This document shows, one piece after another, positions 7,085 to 16,351 of a stretch of DNA of 41,582 nt (positions are counted from its first letter, which is position 1; each line of letters starts with the position of its first letter). Both the position numbers and the translations under genes were made by a program. This stretch comes from Acidobacteriota bacterium (GTDB lineage Bacteria; Acidobacteriota; Terriglobia; Terriglobales; SCQP01), in the NCBI GenBank assembly GCA_027451805.1, contig DAIDIF010000216.1, positions 1 to 41,582 on the forward strand, given 5' to 3'. The notes below the pieces were generated by a model. That model was not told the DNA's origin, made no database searches, and worked only from the letters and a program-made list of their open reading frames with translations.

Positions 7085-7702
7085 ATGCCGTTCACGCTGC
7101 CGCCGCTTCCCTACGCCTACAACGCCCTGGAGGTGGTGATTGACGACACTACGATGCACCTGCATCACGAAAAGCATCACGGGGGCTACGTCAACAACCT
7201 CAACGCGGCGCTCAAGGTCCACGCCGACCTGGCGGCGCTTTCGCTCGAAGACCTGTTGCGCGGCCTCAACACCAAGGTGCCGGAGGCGATTCGCACCGCG
7301 GTGCGCAACAACGGCGGCGGCCACTCCAATCACAGCATGTTCTGGGCGATCATGAAGCCGGGCGGGGGCGGCGAGCCCACAGGCGCGCTGGCGCAGGCGA
7401 TCCAGACGCAGTTCGGCGGCTTCGCGCCCTTCCAGCAGCGCTTTCAGGAGACCGGCATGAAGCGCTTCGGCTCGGGTTGGGTGTGGCTGGTGCTGAAGAA
7501 CGGCCAATTGGACATCCTCTCGACCGCCAACCAGGACAGCCCGATCATGGATGGGCTCTACCCGGTGATGGGCAACGACGTCTGGGAGCACGCCTACTAC
7601 CTCAAGTATCAGAATCGGCGGGCCGACTACCTGGCGGCGTGGTGGAAGATTGTCAACTGGGGCGAGATCGGCCGCCGCTATGAGGCCGGGCTCAAGGGCT
7701 GA
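7085..7702 (+). CDS. sodA: Superoxide dismutase, Fe/Mn family, manganese-type residues
   Basis: A 205-aa enzyme converting superoxide to hydrogen peroxide and oxygen in the cytoplasm. Metal ligands are visible as His27 (MHLHHEKHH), His83 ([10 protein letters not shown]), Asp165 and His169 ([13 protein letters not shown]). Metal-type markers favour manganese: NNGGGH before the second His and Gln150 in STANQDSP, which replaces the N-terminal-domain Gln used by iron enzymes. There is no signal peptide. A strong ribosome site, AGGAGG, precedes ATG 7085, and a TTAAACT box lies in the 42-base gap after the MBL/rhodanese gene, so it may have its own promoter as well as readthrough. It faces the SDR gene tail to tail. 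Confidence 0.95.
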   Translation: MPFTLPPLPYAYNALEVVIDDTTMHLHHEKHHGGYVNNLNAALKVHADLAALSLEDLLRGLNTKVPEAIRTAVRNNGGGHSNHSMFWAIMKPGGGGEPTGALAQAIQTQFGGFAPFQQRFQETGMKRFGSGWVWLVLKNGQLDILSTANQDSPIMDGLYPVMGNDVWEHAYYLKYQNRRADYLAAWWKIVNWGEIGRRYEAGLKG

Positions 7703-7774
7703 GCGAGGGCTGGGCGGATCGTCGTGCGGGCGGCGGCGCGCCCCGTTATTGCCGGCCGCGCCGTCTGGGCTGAG

Positions 7775-8566
7775 CTACAGGGTGCCTTTGTAGAAGCCGC
7801 CGTCGACCAGCAGGTTCTGGCCGGTGATGAAGGCGGCACGCTCGGAGGCGAGGAAGACGACGGCGTCGGCGAACTCGCGCGGTTCGGCCAAGCGGCCGAG
7901 GGCGGTGTTGCGCGCCCATTCCTCGAAGGCCTCCTCGGTGGCCGTGCCCTGGGCCAGCGCCTTGACCTTGGCCAGTTCGATCAGCCGGTCGGTGCGGGTG
8001 TAGCCGGGACAGATGTTGTTGACCAGGATGTTATAGGGGCCGTACTCGTTGGCCAGGGTGCGGGTTAGGCCGGGCACAGCGCCGCGCACGGTGTTGGAGA
8101 GCACCAGACCTTCGATCGGCTGCTTGACCGCGACCGAGCTGATCATCAGGAAGCGGCCCCATTGCGCCTGCTGCATGATGGGCAGCACCGAGCGCGCGAA
8201 GGCGACGTGGCTGAGGAGGTTGAGATCCACCGCCAGCCGCCACTCCTCGATGGTGGTGGAGGCGAAGGGCTTGGCGGGTGGGCCCCCGGCGTTGGTGACG
8301 CAGATGTCGAGGCGGCCGAACTCGCGCGCCGCCGCGGCCACGAACTCGGCGACTGCCGGCGGCTTGGTGACATCCAGCTCGCGCGCCCAGACGCGCACCC
8401 CGTGCGTGGCAGCGATGGCTTGCGCGGTCGCTTCGATGCGCTCGCGGCTGCGCGAGCACAGCGCCAGATGGCAGCCTTCTTCCGCCAGGCCTTCCGCCAC
8501 CGCCCGGCCGAGGCCGGAGCTGGAAGCAGCAACGATGGCGACGCGGTTCTTGAGTCCGGTGTTCAT
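7775..8566 (-). CDS. SDR-family oxidoreductase with non-canonical catalytic residues
   Basis: A 263-aa Rossmann-fold protein. The dinucleotide motif reads [11 protein letters not shown] in place of TGxxxGxG, and the structural NAG and N-S part of the tetrad are present (VTNAGG, MISSVAV). Where classical SDRs have YxxxK, 13 and 17 residues after the catalytic Ser, this one has SNTVR, so Tyr becomes Ser and Lys becomes Arg. This matches a known atypical group resembling beta-ketoacyl-ACP reductases that lacks the perfect tetrad. The C-terminus, [12 protein letters not shown], is normal. It is the last gene of the M61-leuC-leuD series, and its ATG overlaps the leuD stop as ATGA. Substrate unknown; a link to branched-chain amino acid metabolism is only suggested by position. 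Confidence 0.85.
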   Translation of the reverse strand: MNTGLKNRVAIVAASSSGLGRAVAEGLAEEGCHLALCSRSRERIEATAQAIAATHGVRVWARELDVTKPPAVAEFVAAAAREFGRLDICVTNAGGPPAKPFASTTIEEWRLAVDLNLLSHVAFARSVLPIMQQAQWGRFLMISSVAVKQPIEGLVLSNTVRGAVPGLTRTLANEYGPYNILVNNICPGYTRTDRLIELAKVKALAQGTATEEAFEEWARNTALGRLAEPREFADAVVFLASERAAFITGQNLLVDGGFYKGTL

Positions 8567-9111
8567 GGATGCATGGCCTCGTAGGCTTCAATTTGCGGCA
8601 GCCGGCGCAGCGTCAGCGCGATCTCGTCCAGCCCTTCCAGCAGGCGCTGTTTCACCGCCGGCGCGATCTCAAAATGGATCGCCGGCCCGGCGCCGATGAC
8701 CGTCTGCGTGGCGAGGTCCACGCGCAATCGTCCGGCGGCCAGCGCGCGCTGCGCGTCCGGGAGCGCGAGCCGCACCGGCAGCAGACCGTTCTTGCAGCAG
8801 TTGTTGTAGAAGATGTCGCCGAAGGAGGGCGCGATGACGCAGCGGATGCCGTAATCCATCAGCGCCCACACGGCGTGCTCGCGCGAGCTGCCGCAGCCGA
8901 AGTTTTCGCCCGCCACCAGGATGTGGGCGCCGGCGTAGCGCGGCTGGTTGAGCACAAAGGCCGGATCTTGACGCCAGGCGAAGAAGAGGCCGCGACCGAG
9001 GCCGGCGCGTTCGGTGGTTTTGAGGAATTGCTTGGGGATGATCTGGTCGGTGTCCACGTGGGCGCGGTCGAGCGGCAAAACGGCGGCTTCCAGAGGGGTG
9101 AACGGGGTCAT
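8563..9111 (-). CDS. leuD: 3-isopropylmalate dehydratase small subunit
   Basis: A 182-aa swivelling-domain subunit of isopropylmalate isomerase, the second step of leucine synthesis (2- to 3-isopropylmalate). Family landmarks are [20 protein letters not shown] (residues 18-37), [17 protein letters not shown] (68-84) and [17 protein letters not shown] (98-113). The length is a little under the enterobacterial form (about 200). ATG 9111 overlaps the leuC stop as ATGA, and its own stop overlaps the SDR start in the same way, so the three are translationally coupled. It acts with LeuC in the cytoplasm. Confidence 0.96.
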   Translation of the reverse strand: MTPFTPLEAAVLPLDRAHVDTDQIIPKQFLKTTERAGLGRGLFFAWRQDPAFVLNQPRYAGAHILVAGENFGCGSSREHAVWALMDYGIRCVIAPSFGDIFYNNCCKNGLLPVRLALPDAQRALAAGRLRVDLATQTVIGAGPAIHFEIAPAVKQRLLEGLDEIALTLRRLPQIEAYEAMHP

Positions 9112-10520
9112 AGCCACTCCCGGACGTCGGTGAAGCGGCCGGAGCAGGCGGCGGCGGCCGCCATCGCCGGGCTGACAAGGTGGGTGCGGCCGCCGGCGCC
9201 CTGGCGGCCCTCGAAATTGCGGTTGCTGGTGGAGGCGCAGCGCTCGCCCGGTTGCAGGATGTCGGGGTTCATGCCGAGACACATGCTGCAGCCCGGCTGG
9301 CGCCATTCGAAGCCGGCTTCCTGGAAGATGCGGTCGAGGCCGCGCGCTTCCGCCGCGCGCCGCACCGCCTGCGAGCCCGGCACCACCATGGCGCGCACGC
9401 CGGAAGCCACCCGGCGGCCACGGACGATGGCAGCGGCGCGCTCGAGATCCTCAAGCCGGGCGTTGGTGCAGGAGCCGATGAAGACGCGGTCGATAGCGAT
9501 GTCGCCGATGCGCGTGCCCGGGGCGAGCGCCATGTAGGCGAGCGCGCGCTCGGCCGCCTGGCGCAGCCCGGGGTCGGTGATGACGCGGGGATCGGGCACC
9601 GCGCCGGTCACCGGCGCCACCATGCCCGGACTGGTGCCCCAGGTCACCTGCGGCTCCAGCGCCGCCGCGTCCAGCTCCACCTCCCGGTCGAAGGCGGCGC
9701 CCTCGTCGCTCGCCAGTTCCAGCCACGCCGCGGCGGCCGCGCCGAAGGCCTCGGCGCCGGGCGCGTGGGGGCGGCCGCGCAGGTAGGCGAGGGTGGTAGC
9801 GTCGGGCGCGATCATGCCCGCCTTTGCGCCGGCTTCGATCGACATGTTGCACACGGTCATCCGCTCTTCCATGGTCAGCTCGCGGATCGCCGGGCCGGCG
9901 TACTCGATGACGCTGCCGGTGGCGCCGTTCGTGCCGATGCGGCCGATGGCGTGCAGGATGAGATCCTTGGCGGTGGTGCCCGCGGGGAGGGCGCCGGTGA
10001 AGTTCAGCCGCAGCGTCTGCGGGCGCGCCTGCCACAGGCATTGCGTGGCGAAGACGTGCTCGACTTCGCTGGTGCCGATGCCGAAGGCGAGCGCGCCGAA
10101 GGCGCCGTGGGTCGAGGTGTGGCTGTCGCCGCAAACGATCGTCATTCCCGGCTGGGTCATGCCCAGCTCGGGCGCGATGACGTGCACGATGCCTTGCTCC
10201 GGGCTGTCAAGGCCGGCGAGGCGGACGCCGAAATCACGGCAGTTTTCGGCCAGCGCCGCGAGCTGCGAGGCCGCCTCCGGGTCCAGGATCTTGAACGGGC
10301 GCGGGTCGGTGGGCACGTCGTGATCCATGGTGGCGAAGGTGCGATCGGGCCGCCGCAGCTTGCGCCCGGTGGCGCGCAGGCCGGCGAAGGCCTGGGGCGA
10401 GGTCACTTCGTGGATCAGGTGCAGGTCAACGTAGAGCAGTTCGGGGCCGCCGGGATCGTCCGCGGCGGCGACGATATGGCGCTGCCAAACCTTCTCGAAC
10501 ATCGTGCGCGGCTGGTTCAT
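9108..10520 (-). CDS. leuC: 3-isopropylmalate dehydratase large subunit
   Basis: A 470-aa aconitase-superfamily protein carrying a [4Fe-4S] cluster. Cluster ligands are Cys351 ([13 protein letters not shown]), Cys411 and Cys414 ([13 protein letters not shown]). Other signatures are [14 protein letters not shown] at 32-45, ATMDHDVPT at 63-71, [20 protein letters not shown] at 130-149 and [11 protein letters not shown] near 433. The length equals that of typical LeuC. The ATG overlaps the stop of the upstream M61 peptidase as ATGA, so translation is coupled to an unrelated peptidase gene. No leuB or leuA is in the window. Confidence 0.97.
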   Translation of the reverse strand: MNQPRTMFEKVWQRHIVAAADDPGGPELLYVDLHLIHEVTSPQAFAGLRATGRKLRRPDRTFATMDHDVPTDPRPFKILDPEAASQLAALAENCRDFGVRLAGLDSPEQGIVHVIAPELGMTQPGMTIVCGDSHTSTHGAFGALAFGIGTSEVEHVFATQCLWQARPQTLRLNFTGALPAGTTAKDLILHAIGRIGTNGATGSVIEYAGPAIRELTMEERMTVCNMSIEAGAKAGMIAPDATTLAYLRGRPHAPGAEAFGAAAAAWLELASDEGAAFDREVELDAAALEPQVTWGTSPGMVAPVTGAVPDPRVITDPGLRQAAERALAYMALAPGTRIGDIAIDRVFIGSCTNARLEDLERAAAIVRGRRVASGVRAMVVPGSQAVRRAAEARGLDRIFQEAGFEWRQPGCSMCLGMNPDILQPGERCASTSNRNFEGRQGAGGRTHLVSPAMAAAAACSGRFTDVREWL

Positions 10521-12376
10521 GGTTGCTGCGCCAGCGGCTGCAAAAACTGGTCGAGGTAATCGGGCCGAGAGGCGTCGCGGACCAGGCGCGGCGCCTTGGG
10601 GCCGCCGTGATAGTCCACCAGGCAGGTGTGGTAGTAGTCATCGTTGACGACCAGTAGCTCGATCGGCTGGCGGCTCATCGGGCTCTGGATCACTGCATCG
10701 CCCAGCCGGTCGCGGGTGTATACGCGGCCGTCCACGCCGAGGATGCGCATGCCGGGTACGACGCCGGCCTTGTACGCTGGCCCGTTCATAATCGAGTCTT
10801 CCACTTCGCCCTCGGGACCCACGCTCAAACCGATAGAGTACTCGAGATCACCCGCTCCCGGCGCCCCGCTGCTCGCCAGTTCGAACTTCCAACCGCTGTC
10901 TTTTATGCCCTGCAGCGGCGGAAGGGGCGAGGTCGAGGTCAGGCGGCGGTGGAAGAAGCCCGCCCAGTCGTAGGGCACGACCTGGTTGAGCGCGGCCACC
11001 AGATCGGCGAAGGTGTAGGTCTTGAGCTGGGGCCCGAGATTGGGGCCGCCGTAGAAGAGGCGAAGAAAGTCCTCGAGCGATTTCTTGCCGTGGCTGCGGT
11101 CGTGGATGATGGTGGCGACCTCGAGCCAGAGCAGATCGCCCTCTTCGTAATAGTCAGTGTCGCGCCGCCAATTGACCCACTGCGGCTGGCCGTTTTCGAA
11201 CATGCCGGGCATGGCCACCGCGGTGTCCAGCAGTGGCCGCCAGGTGCGGCCGGGCCGGCCGGGGCCGAGTTCGGCGGCGATGCCGGCGAGATACCGGCGA
11301 TACTCGGATCGGGTCCAGAGGCCGCTGCGGGTGGCTTCGACATTGCCGAGGAAATCGGTCAGGCCTTCGTAGACCCAGAGCAGATCGTCCTGTTGCGGCG
11401 CCTGGTAGGGCGGCGGCGCAAGATCGGCCGGGCGGCGGAACTTGCCGTTCCAGGAGTGGATGAATTCGTGCGGCAATAAATAGCCGACTTCATAGGCCGC
11501 GCCCGGCTCGATCAGGGTGCGCTCGGGCAGGCGGCTGTCGTCGCTTTCGTAGTGCTCGAGGCCGAAGTGGGCGACGTGGTCGCTGAGCGTGAGCAGGAAG
11601 TGATAGTCGCGGTAGTGGCGGGAACCGAAGAGCAATCCGGTCTGGGTCACCAGGTTGGTCAGCCCTTGCCGCACGGCCGGGCTCAGGTTGAGGTCCTCGG
11701 CCGCATCGGCCACCATGTCAATCTGATGGTGAACGGGCTCGCCGGGCGGCGTGAGGTCGATGCTGCGGTAGTATTGGCCGGCGATGACGGGCGAATCAAT
11801 CAGGCGGTTGAGCGTGGTGGTCTTGAAGTGGACCACGTTGCCGTCGCGGCCGGCGACGCGCAGCGCCGTGCCGTAATTCCACTCTGGCGGCAGAATCAGG
11901 CTGGCGGTGAAGCGCTGCTCGCGCGCCGGAACGTTGGCGAGGTAAAGCAGGTTCTGGTTCCAGTTGATGTCCACCAGCTTGTCGGTGGCGGAACCGCCGG
12001 AGGTGTACTCACCCGCCGAGCCTTCGATGTAGTCAAAATTCACCTGCAGCCTGGAGACACCTTGGGGCACGGTGAGGTGGAACGTGAACACGTCGAGCGT
12101 GTCGCGCGTCCAGGGGATGGCCTTCCCGTTGCCGGCGAACTGGAGGCTGACCAGGTTGCCGATGGGGCCGTCGGGCTCGTGCTCGCCCGGGATCCATTTG
12201 GGATAGTAGAACGTCAGCGGCCCGGGCTGCACTGGCAGCGCCATGGTGGTGTGGACGATGCGCAGCGGGGCCTGCGACGCGTCCACCGTAAGCGTCACCT
12301 GCGCATGGGCGCCGGCGGCCAGAAGCAGTGCCAACACTGCCGCTGCCAGCGCTGCAGGGAAGAGAAAACGGGGCAT
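10517..12376 (-). CDS. M61-family glycyl aminopeptidase-like protein with PDZ domain, exported
   Basis: A 619-aa protein. Residues 1-26 are a signal peptide ending AHAQ. An N-terminal beta-sandwich (about 27-210) is followed by the catalytic domain with the gluzincin motif HEFIH (His303, Glu304, His307) and the third zinc ligand Glu337 in [10 protein letters not shown], 30 residues on. A PDZ-like domain is seen near 500-590 ([20 protein letters not shown]). This is the layout of the M61 family (glycyl aminopeptidase), which releases N-terminal Gly or Ala from peptides in the periplasm. A GGAG ribosome site lies about 13 nt upstream. It is the first gene of an ATGA-coupled series with leuC, leuD and an SDR, so the operon may join peptide salvage with leucine synthesis, but that is speculative. 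Confidence 0.9.
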   Translation of the reverse strand: MPRFLFPAALAAAVLALLLAAGAHAQVTLTVDASQAPLRIVHTTMALPVQPGPLTFYYPKWIPGEHEPDGPIGNLVSLQFAGNGKAIPWTRDTLDVFTFHLTVPQGVSRLQVNFDYIEGSAGEYTSGGSATDKLVDINWNQNLLYLANVPAREQRFTASLILPPEWNYGTALRVAGRDGNVVHFKTTTLNRLIDSPVIAGQYYRSIDLTPPGEPVHHQIDMVADAAEDLNLSPAVRQGLTNLVTQTGLLFGSRHYRDYHFLLTLSDHVAHFGLEHYESDDSRLPERTLIEPGAAYEVGYLLPHEFIHSWNGKFRRPADLAPPPYQAPQQDDLLWVYEGLTDFLGNVEATRSGLWTRSEYRRYLAGIAAELGPGRPGRTWRPLLDTAVAMPGMFENGQPQWVNWRRDTDYYEEGDLLWLEVATIIHDRSHGKKSLEDFLRLFYGGPNLGPQLKTYTFADLVAALNQVVPYDWAGFFHRRLTSTSPLPPLQGIKDSGWKFELASSGAPGAGDLEYSIGLSVGPEGEVEDSIMNGPAYKAGVVPGMRILGVDGRVYTRDRLGDAVIQSPMSRQPIELLVVNDDYYHTCLVDYHGGPKAPRLVRDASRPDYLDQFLQPLAQQP

Positions 12377-12447
12377 GCGAGCGGGCTCCTAAGCTGAAAG
12401 GACTATGTTCTCATGATGCCCAGGGAACTCTCGCCAGCCGCTCCGGA

Positions 12448-13026
12448 TTACATGCTCTTCATGCAGAGGGCGAAGAGGAGGTCGAAGTCCGCGTCCGGGT
12501 GGGCGTGCACCGCGCGCTGCACCGACTTTTCCGCCTGCGCGGCCGCATAACCAAGGTTCACCAGCGCGCTGACCACGTCCGCCGCGGGCCCGGCGGACGC
12601 GGGCGCGGCGGCGCCGCCGTCGAGTTCCGGCACCTTGTCGCGCAGCTCCACCACCAGGCGCTCCGCCGTCTTTTTGCCGACGCCGGGCACGGCGGTCAGG
12701 CGCGCGATATCGCCCGCGCGCAAGGCTGCCCCCAGCGCCTGCGGCGGCAATCCGCTCAGGATCGCCAGCCCCAGCTTCGGCCCCACGCCGTTGACGGTGA
12801 TCAGCTTTTCGAACAACCGCTTTTCGCCCGCCGAGGCGAAACCGAAAAGCTGAATCGAGTCTTCCCGCACCTGCGTGTAAATGTGCAGCGCCACCGCGTG
12901 GCCGGGCGCCGGCAGCTGGGCGTAGGTGCCCACCGGCACTTGCACTTCGTAGCCCACGCCGTGGACATCCAGCACCAGCGCCGCCGGCTGGCGGTGCAGC
13001 AGCGTGCCTTGGAGAAAGGCGATCAT
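12448..13026 (-). CDS. ruvA: Holliday junction helicase subunit RuvA
   Basis: A 192-aa protein close to the usual 200. Domain I is an OB fold (MIAFLQGTLLHR, VLDVHGVGYEVQVP), domain II has two helix-hairpin-helix motifs (LITVNGVGPKLGLAIL and LTAVPGVGKKTAERLVVEL), and domain III is the small C-terminal three-helix bundle (VVSALVNLGYAAAQAEKSV) that contacts RuvB. RuvA tetramers bind Holliday junctions and direct RuvB-driven branch migration. ATG 13026 overlaps the mqnA stop as ATGA, so its translation is coupled to a menaquinone gene. ruvB and ruvC are not in this window. A longer frame continues upstream but is the shadow of mqnA. Confidence 0.97.
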   Translation of the reverse strand: MIAFLQGTLLHRQPAALVLDVHGVGYEVQVPVGTYAQLPAPGHAVALHIYTQVREDSIQLFGFASAGEKRLFEKLITVNGVGPKLGLAILSGLPPQALGAALRAGDIARLTAVPGVGKKTAERLVVELRDKVPELDGGAAAPASAGPAADVVSALVNLGYAAAQAEKSVQRAVHAHPDADFDLLFALCMKSM

Positions 13027-13865
13027 GCCGTCACCGCCTCGATCAGCGGCGGCAGTTCGGGCGAGCCGACCAGGCCTTCCTCGGCCGCCAGCGCGAGGAA
13101 GCGGCGCAGGCCCGCCATGTGCGCCGGCGTCAGGTGGTAGGCCACGTTTTCCTCCAGATAGCGCAGTACCTCCGCCTCCGGCAGGTCCAAGCGCGGCGCC
13201 CACTGTTGCGCCAGCTCGCGGCGGTTCTGCCAGCCTTCCCGCAGCGCCTGCTGCAGGCGCTGCGGCAACCAGGCCTGATGAGGCGCGAGCGCAGCCTGGC
13301 GGACGCCCCAGAGGGCGAAGACGAATGGCAGGCCGGTCCACTCGCGCCACACGCGCGCCAAATCGTAGACGTGGAGACCTTCGGCGCCGCCGCGCACCCG
13401 CAAGCGCAGCGCCGGGTCGCCGATCAGCAGCACCGCGTCGGCGCGCTCCAGGCCTTTCCGCCAATCGGCGTCGCCGGCGACTGTCGTGCACTCCGCCCCG
13501 AAGCGGCGGCGCAGCAGAATTTGCGCCAGCGCCGCCGAAGTGCGAGAGGCGCGGTCGAGCGCCAGGGTGCGCGCCTCGGACGGCGGCCGCGGGCTGATCA
13601 GCAGGATGCTGCGCACCTCCGCTTCGGCGCCAGCGCCGTCGCGCGAGGCCACGCCGATGCCGCCCAGGCCGAGCAAGCCGCCCTCCGCTTCCGAGGCCCG
13701 CGCCAGCTCGATCGCCGGAATCACGCCCAGGTCGGCGCTGCCGTCGCGCAGCGCATCGGCGCAGGCGGAGGGCAGGGTATGGCGCAGCGTAAACCGCGGG
13801 TCGCGCTCGAGGCCGGCCATCAGGGGGGCGGCGTTGAGGAACTCGATGGCGGCAATGCGCAGCAT
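13023..13865 (-). CDS. mqnA: Chorismate dehydratase of the futalosine menaquinone pathway
   Basis: A 280-aa periplasmic-binding-protein-fold enzyme without signal peptide. The N-terminus, LRIAAIEFLNAAPLMAGL, and SADLGVIPAIELAR near residue 44-57 are typical of MqnA, which dehydrates chorismate to 3-enolpyruvylbenzoate, first step of the futalosine route. The block ADAVLLIGDPALRLR near 140-154 and the YDLARVWREWTGLPFVFALW segment agree. MqnD is related, but this start and the LIGDPAL block favour MqnA. ATG 13865 has no Shine-Dalgarno sequence; a TATACT box sits at -12 to -7, so the transcript is probably leaderless. Its stop overlaps ruvA. Confidence 0.9.
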   Translation of the reverse strand: MLRIAAIEFLNAAPLMAGLERDPRFTLRHTLPSACADALRDGSADLGVIPAIELARASEAEGGLLGLGGIGVASRDGAGAEAEVRSILLISPRPPSEARTLALDRASRTSAALAQILLRRRFGAECTTVAGDADWRKGLERADAVLLIGDPALRLRVRGGAEGLHVYDLARVWREWTGLPFVFALWGVRQAALAPHQAWLPQRLQQALREGWQNRRELAQQWAPRLDLPEAEVLRYLEENVAYHLTPAHMAGLRRFLALAAEEGLVGSPELPPLIEAVTA

Positions 13866-13871
13866 GCCGTC

Positions 13872-13877
13872 AGTATA
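13872..13877 (-). promoter_or_regulatory. -10 box (TATACT) placed for a leaderless mqnA transcript
   Basis: On the minus strand TATACT matches the consensus in five of six positions and ends six bases before the mqnA ATG. Transcription would then start at or next to the ATG. No good -35 hexamer is visible 16-18 bases upstream. Confidence 0.5.
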
Positions 13878-13938
13878 AAGTGGGGCGGGGCCGATCGCGG
13901 GCCCCGGCGGTAACGGCGAGCCCTTCCGGGCCGTCAGT

Positions 13939-13944
13939 TACAAT
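13939..13944 (+). promoter_or_regulatory. -10 box (TACAAT) for the beta-barrel gene
   Basis: TACAAT matches five of six consensus positions. A start about seven bases on would give a leader of roughly 16 nt that begins at the AGGAG ribosome site (13951-13955) and ends at ATG 13967. It is divergent to the mqnA box in a 101-base gap; no -35 is evident. Confidence 0.4.
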
Positions 13945-13966
13945 TCCGACAGGAGACATTCGCCGC

Positions 13967-14620
13967 ATGCGCCACCGCCTGCTTCGTTCCCTCGTGCTGC
14001 CGTTCCTGTGCGCGCTCGCCTTGGCGGCCGCCGCCGCCGCTCAGGCGAATCCCCCGATAGCTCCGAATCTTCCGCCACCCAACCAGCCCGCGCCTTCGCC
14101 CTACGGCGGCAATTGGGAGATTTTTGCCGGCGGTGGCATGCAGTTCGCGAAGGCCACCACGGTCAATAGCCAGCCGCTAAGCACCACCAACGTGGTGAGC
14201 GGCACCTTCGGCGTGCGCTATCACGTCAACGACTTCAACGCGGTCGAGGTGCGCTATACCTTCGCCCAGCCAACACAAACTTACGGTTCCAACCTCTTCG
14301 TCAAGGCGCGGGCCAACGAGTTCACCGCCGCTTATGTGTGGACCTACCCCTCGTCCGGCTTCATCCGGCCGTTCGTGCTGGGCGGGCTGGGATTCACCGA
14401 CTTCACGCCCGTCGCCAGCCAGAGCGTGCCCGGCGCGGTTTCGCAGCGCAAGTGGGGATTGGAGTATGGCGGCGGCCTGGATTTTGCGGTGGCCAAGCAG
14501 TGGACGGTGCGGCTGGAGTATCGTGGCTTGTTCTACCGCATCCCCGACTTCGGCTTTATCGGCATCAAGCAGCTGAACCACATGGCCGAGCCCGATATCG
14601 CGCTCGTTTATCATTTCTAG
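13967..14620 (+). CDS. Outer-membrane beta-barrel protein
   Basis: A 217-aa protein. Residues 1-27 are a signal peptide (RLLRSLVLPFLCALAL, cleavage near AQA), followed by a Pro-rich linker (NPPIAPNLPPPNQPAPSP). From about residue 45 alternating hydrophobic strands with tight turns run to a terminal aromatic: ending DIALVYHF, the usual BAM signal. Strand pairs such as WEIFAGGGMQFAKA, FRPFVLGGLGFTDF-like and LEYGGGLDFAVAKQWTVRLE suggest an eight-strand barrel of the OmpA/OmpW-like porin group. AGGAG lies 11 bases before ATG 13967; a longer reading frame upstream lacks a signal peptide at its start. The specific role is unknown. It converges with the FecR-domain gene across a 99-base gap with only a short palindrome. 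Confidence 0.8.
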   Translation: MRHRLLRSLVLPFLCALALAAAAAAQANPPIAPNLPPPNQPAPSPYGGNWEIFAGGGMQFAKATTVNSQPLSTTNVVSGTFGVRYHVNDFNAVEVRYTFAQPTQTYGSNLFVKARANEFTAAYVWTYPSSGFIRPFVLGGLGFTDFTPVASQSVPGAVSQRKWGLEYGGGLDFAVAKQWTVRLEYRGLFYRIPDFGFIGIKQLNHMAEPDIALVYHF

Positions 14621-14719
14621 GCGCGGGCGCCCGGCGCAGGTGCGGGGCGCAGGGAGGAACGCGGGGTTGCGGCGGGCGCCGTGCCGCGGCACCCTTGAAG
14701 CCGCTACGGGCGGGGGCGG

Positions 14720-16264
14720 TTAGTGGACGATTCGGCCACCAGCGGCGGAGACGGCGCCGGCGTGGAAGCCGCCGCCGCCCATGGGCGCCCCGGCGGGGAA
14801 GCCGCCGGGGGCGGACATGGGGGCGGCGCTCATCTGCACCGGAGCCGGCATTGCCCCGGGGGCAGCGAAGCGCGCTGCGCCGCCCACCGCCGGGCGATAG
14901 GCGTCACGGAAGTTGGTGTGGGACAGCATCACGCCGCTGGGACGCAGGCCGGGGCGGAACGCGGCGGGCGCGCCGCCGGCACCACGCACGTCAAAACGGT
15001 TCTCCATGGGCGGCGGGGCGTGCGGCGCCGGCGGGGGACGCAGAATGGCCGCGCTGCCAACGCCGGTCCCGGGGCGCAGGCCGAGGGGGCCGCGCATCAG
15101 CGGCAAGCGCGCGCTCGGGCCAGCCGCCGTACGCACGCTCAACGCGCCGCCGCCTGCGGGCATGACTAGCGGATAATAGCCGCCGCCCATCCACGGACCG
15201 CCGCCGAAGTCGAACGCGGTCGGGCCATAATAAGCCTGCATGCACAGTTGGTCGCAGAGGAAGGGCGCGCCTAGCATGCCCAGCGCGCTGCCGAATCCGA
15301 GCGAGCCGCCGTAGAATCCGGTCGAACCACCGTAGAACATCACATTGAAGGGCGAGGCGGAGGCGCTTGCCAGCACGCTGTTGGTCTGCGATACGTCCGA
15401 GGCGGAGGCGGCCTGCATGCCCACCATCGGTGGCTGATCGGGGAAGAACCAGCCGTTGGCGTTGCTCCAGCACCAGCCGGAGTAATCGCCGCCGGACATG
15501 GTCCAGGGGCAAGCCGCGGTGCCGACGTAATTCAGGCCGATCCCGCTATAGGCGGGCATGGGCGAAGCGAGGTTGGCGTCCCAGTTGACCACCGAGGTCA
15601 ACCCGCCGGCCTGGACGCCGCTGTGAAATGCCGCGGCGTAGTACTGGTCGCGCTTTTCGCTCCACTTCGTCCAGGGGCCGGCCGGAGCGGCAATGTCCAC
15701 CCGGCGGGCGCTCCCACCACCCGTGAAGAGCGCGGCTTGGTTCTTCTTCAGCATCAGCGGTTTGCCATTGCCGTACAATTCGGCCTTACCCGCCAGCACC
15801 GCGAGCGGCTGCGCCCCGGCGGTGGCGTTCACCCGCAGACGGGCGTCGCCGTGGGCTTGCACCCAGCGGTCACCGGCGAGCGTGATGCGGAAATCCTTGC
15901 TGTCCTGTTTGCGCAACGTCGCGAAGGCGGTGCCTGAGCCGACCCGCGCGGTGGTCTCGAACACGCCCGCATTGCTCAAGGCAAGCCGCGTAAGGTCCAC
16001 TTGAGTGTCCGGGATCAGTCGCAGCGTCGAGCCGTTCTCAAACTGGATCTCGGCACGGCCTGAGCCCAGCGTGCGCACCTGCTCGCCCTGCACCAGCGGG
16101 GCGTCGAGCAGCGCCGGACGCCAGCCGCGTCCATCCGGGAGTTTGACCTGCACCGCGCCGACCACCAGACTCAGGCGTACAATGCGCACGTGGCTGTCGG
16201 CCCGCAAGCCCGCCACCAGGGAAAACAACAACAGGGCGGGAGCGCCAAACCTCAGAGCGCGCAT
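14720..16264 (-). CDS. FecR-domain secreted protein with Gly/Pro-rich C-terminal half
   Basis: A 514-aa protein. ATG 16264 has GGAGG six bases upstream; a start 12 codons earlier lacks a ribosome site. Residues 1-23 are a signal peptide. Residues about 27-180 form a FecR-type beta domain: VRLSLVVGAVQVKLPDGRGW, LVQGEQVRTLGSGRAEIQFE, STLRLIPDTQVDL, and FRITLAGDRWVQAHGDAR. In FecR this domain is the periplasmic sensor of an iron-citrate system, but free-standing versions occur in many envelope proteins. The second half (about 220-514) is low-complexity: Gly, Pro, Ala and Tyr runs with a few Cys (ACPW, GWCW, LCDQLCM), perhaps a cell-surface or matrix part. No sigma factor gene is adjacent, so a signalling role is not supported here. 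Confidence 0.75.
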   Translation of the reverse strand: MRALRFGAPALLLFSLVAGLRADSHVRIVRLSLVVGAVQVKLPDGRGWRPALLDAPLVQGEQVRTLGSGRAEIQFENGSTLRLIPDTQVDLTRLALSNAGVFETTARVGSGTAFATLRKQDSKDFRITLAGDRWVQAHGDARLRVNATAGAQPLAVLAGKAELYGNGKPLMLKKNQAALFTGGGSARRVDIAAPAGPWTKWSEKRDQYYAAAFHSGVQAGGLTSVVNWDANLASPMPAYSGIGLNYVGTAACPWTMSGGDYSGWCWSNANGWFFPDQPPMVGMQAASASDVSQTNSVLASASASPFNVMFYGGSTGFYGGSLGFGSALGMLGAPFLCDQLCMQAYYGPTAFDFGGGPWMGGGYYPLVMPAGGGALSVRTAAGPSARLPLMRGPLGLRPGTGVGSAAILRPPPAPHAPPPMENRFDVRGAGGAPAAFRPGLRPSGVMLSHTNFRDAYRPAVGGAARFAAPGAMPAPVQMSAAPMSAPGGFPAGAPMGGGGFHAGAVSAAGGRIVH

Positions 16265-16282
16265 ACGACCTCCACTAGCCTC

Positions 16283-16310
16283 AGTATGTGCCGAATCCAC
16301 CTAGTGTCAA
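16283..16310 (-). promoter_or_regulatory. Sigma-70-type promoter for the FecR-domain gene
   Basis: On the minus strand a perfect TTGACA (-35, 16310-16305) is followed after 16 bases by CATACT (-10, 16288-16283). The predicted start is about 10-12 bases before the ATG, just ahead of the GGAGG ribosome site. Confidence 0.6.
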
Positions 16311-16340
16311 GCTGCGGTACGCCACCCGCGGCAGGCAGGG

Positions 16341-16346
16341 TAGAAT
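16341..16346 (+). promoter_or_regulatory. -10 box (TAGAAT) placed for a leaderless thioredoxin-like gene
   Basis: TAGAAT (five of six consensus positions) ends five bases before ATG 16352, at -11 to -6. No ribosome site lies between. The placement predicts a transcript beginning at the start codon. It is divergent to the FecR-gene promoter. Confidence 0.5.
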
Positions 16347-16351
16347 GAGCT

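Noticed and set aside
4436-7591. Long antisense frames across the pseudouridine synthase, MBL/rhodanese and SOD genes
   Set aside because: Composition typical of antisense frames in GC-rich genes; the + strand genes have motifs and catalytic residues.
7703-7774. Possible bidirectional terminator between sod and SDR
   Set aside because: CGGCGCG and CGCGCCG can pair across 16 bases but there is no T-run and GC-rich sequence forms such pairs by chance.
9180-10559. 459-codon + strand frame over leuC
   Set aside because: Shadow of leuC; leuC and its Fe-S cluster residues are unambiguous.
13039-13491. Upstream extension of the ruvA frame
   Set aside because: Real RuvA begins MIAFLQGTLL at ATG 13026; the extra part is a shadow of mqnA.
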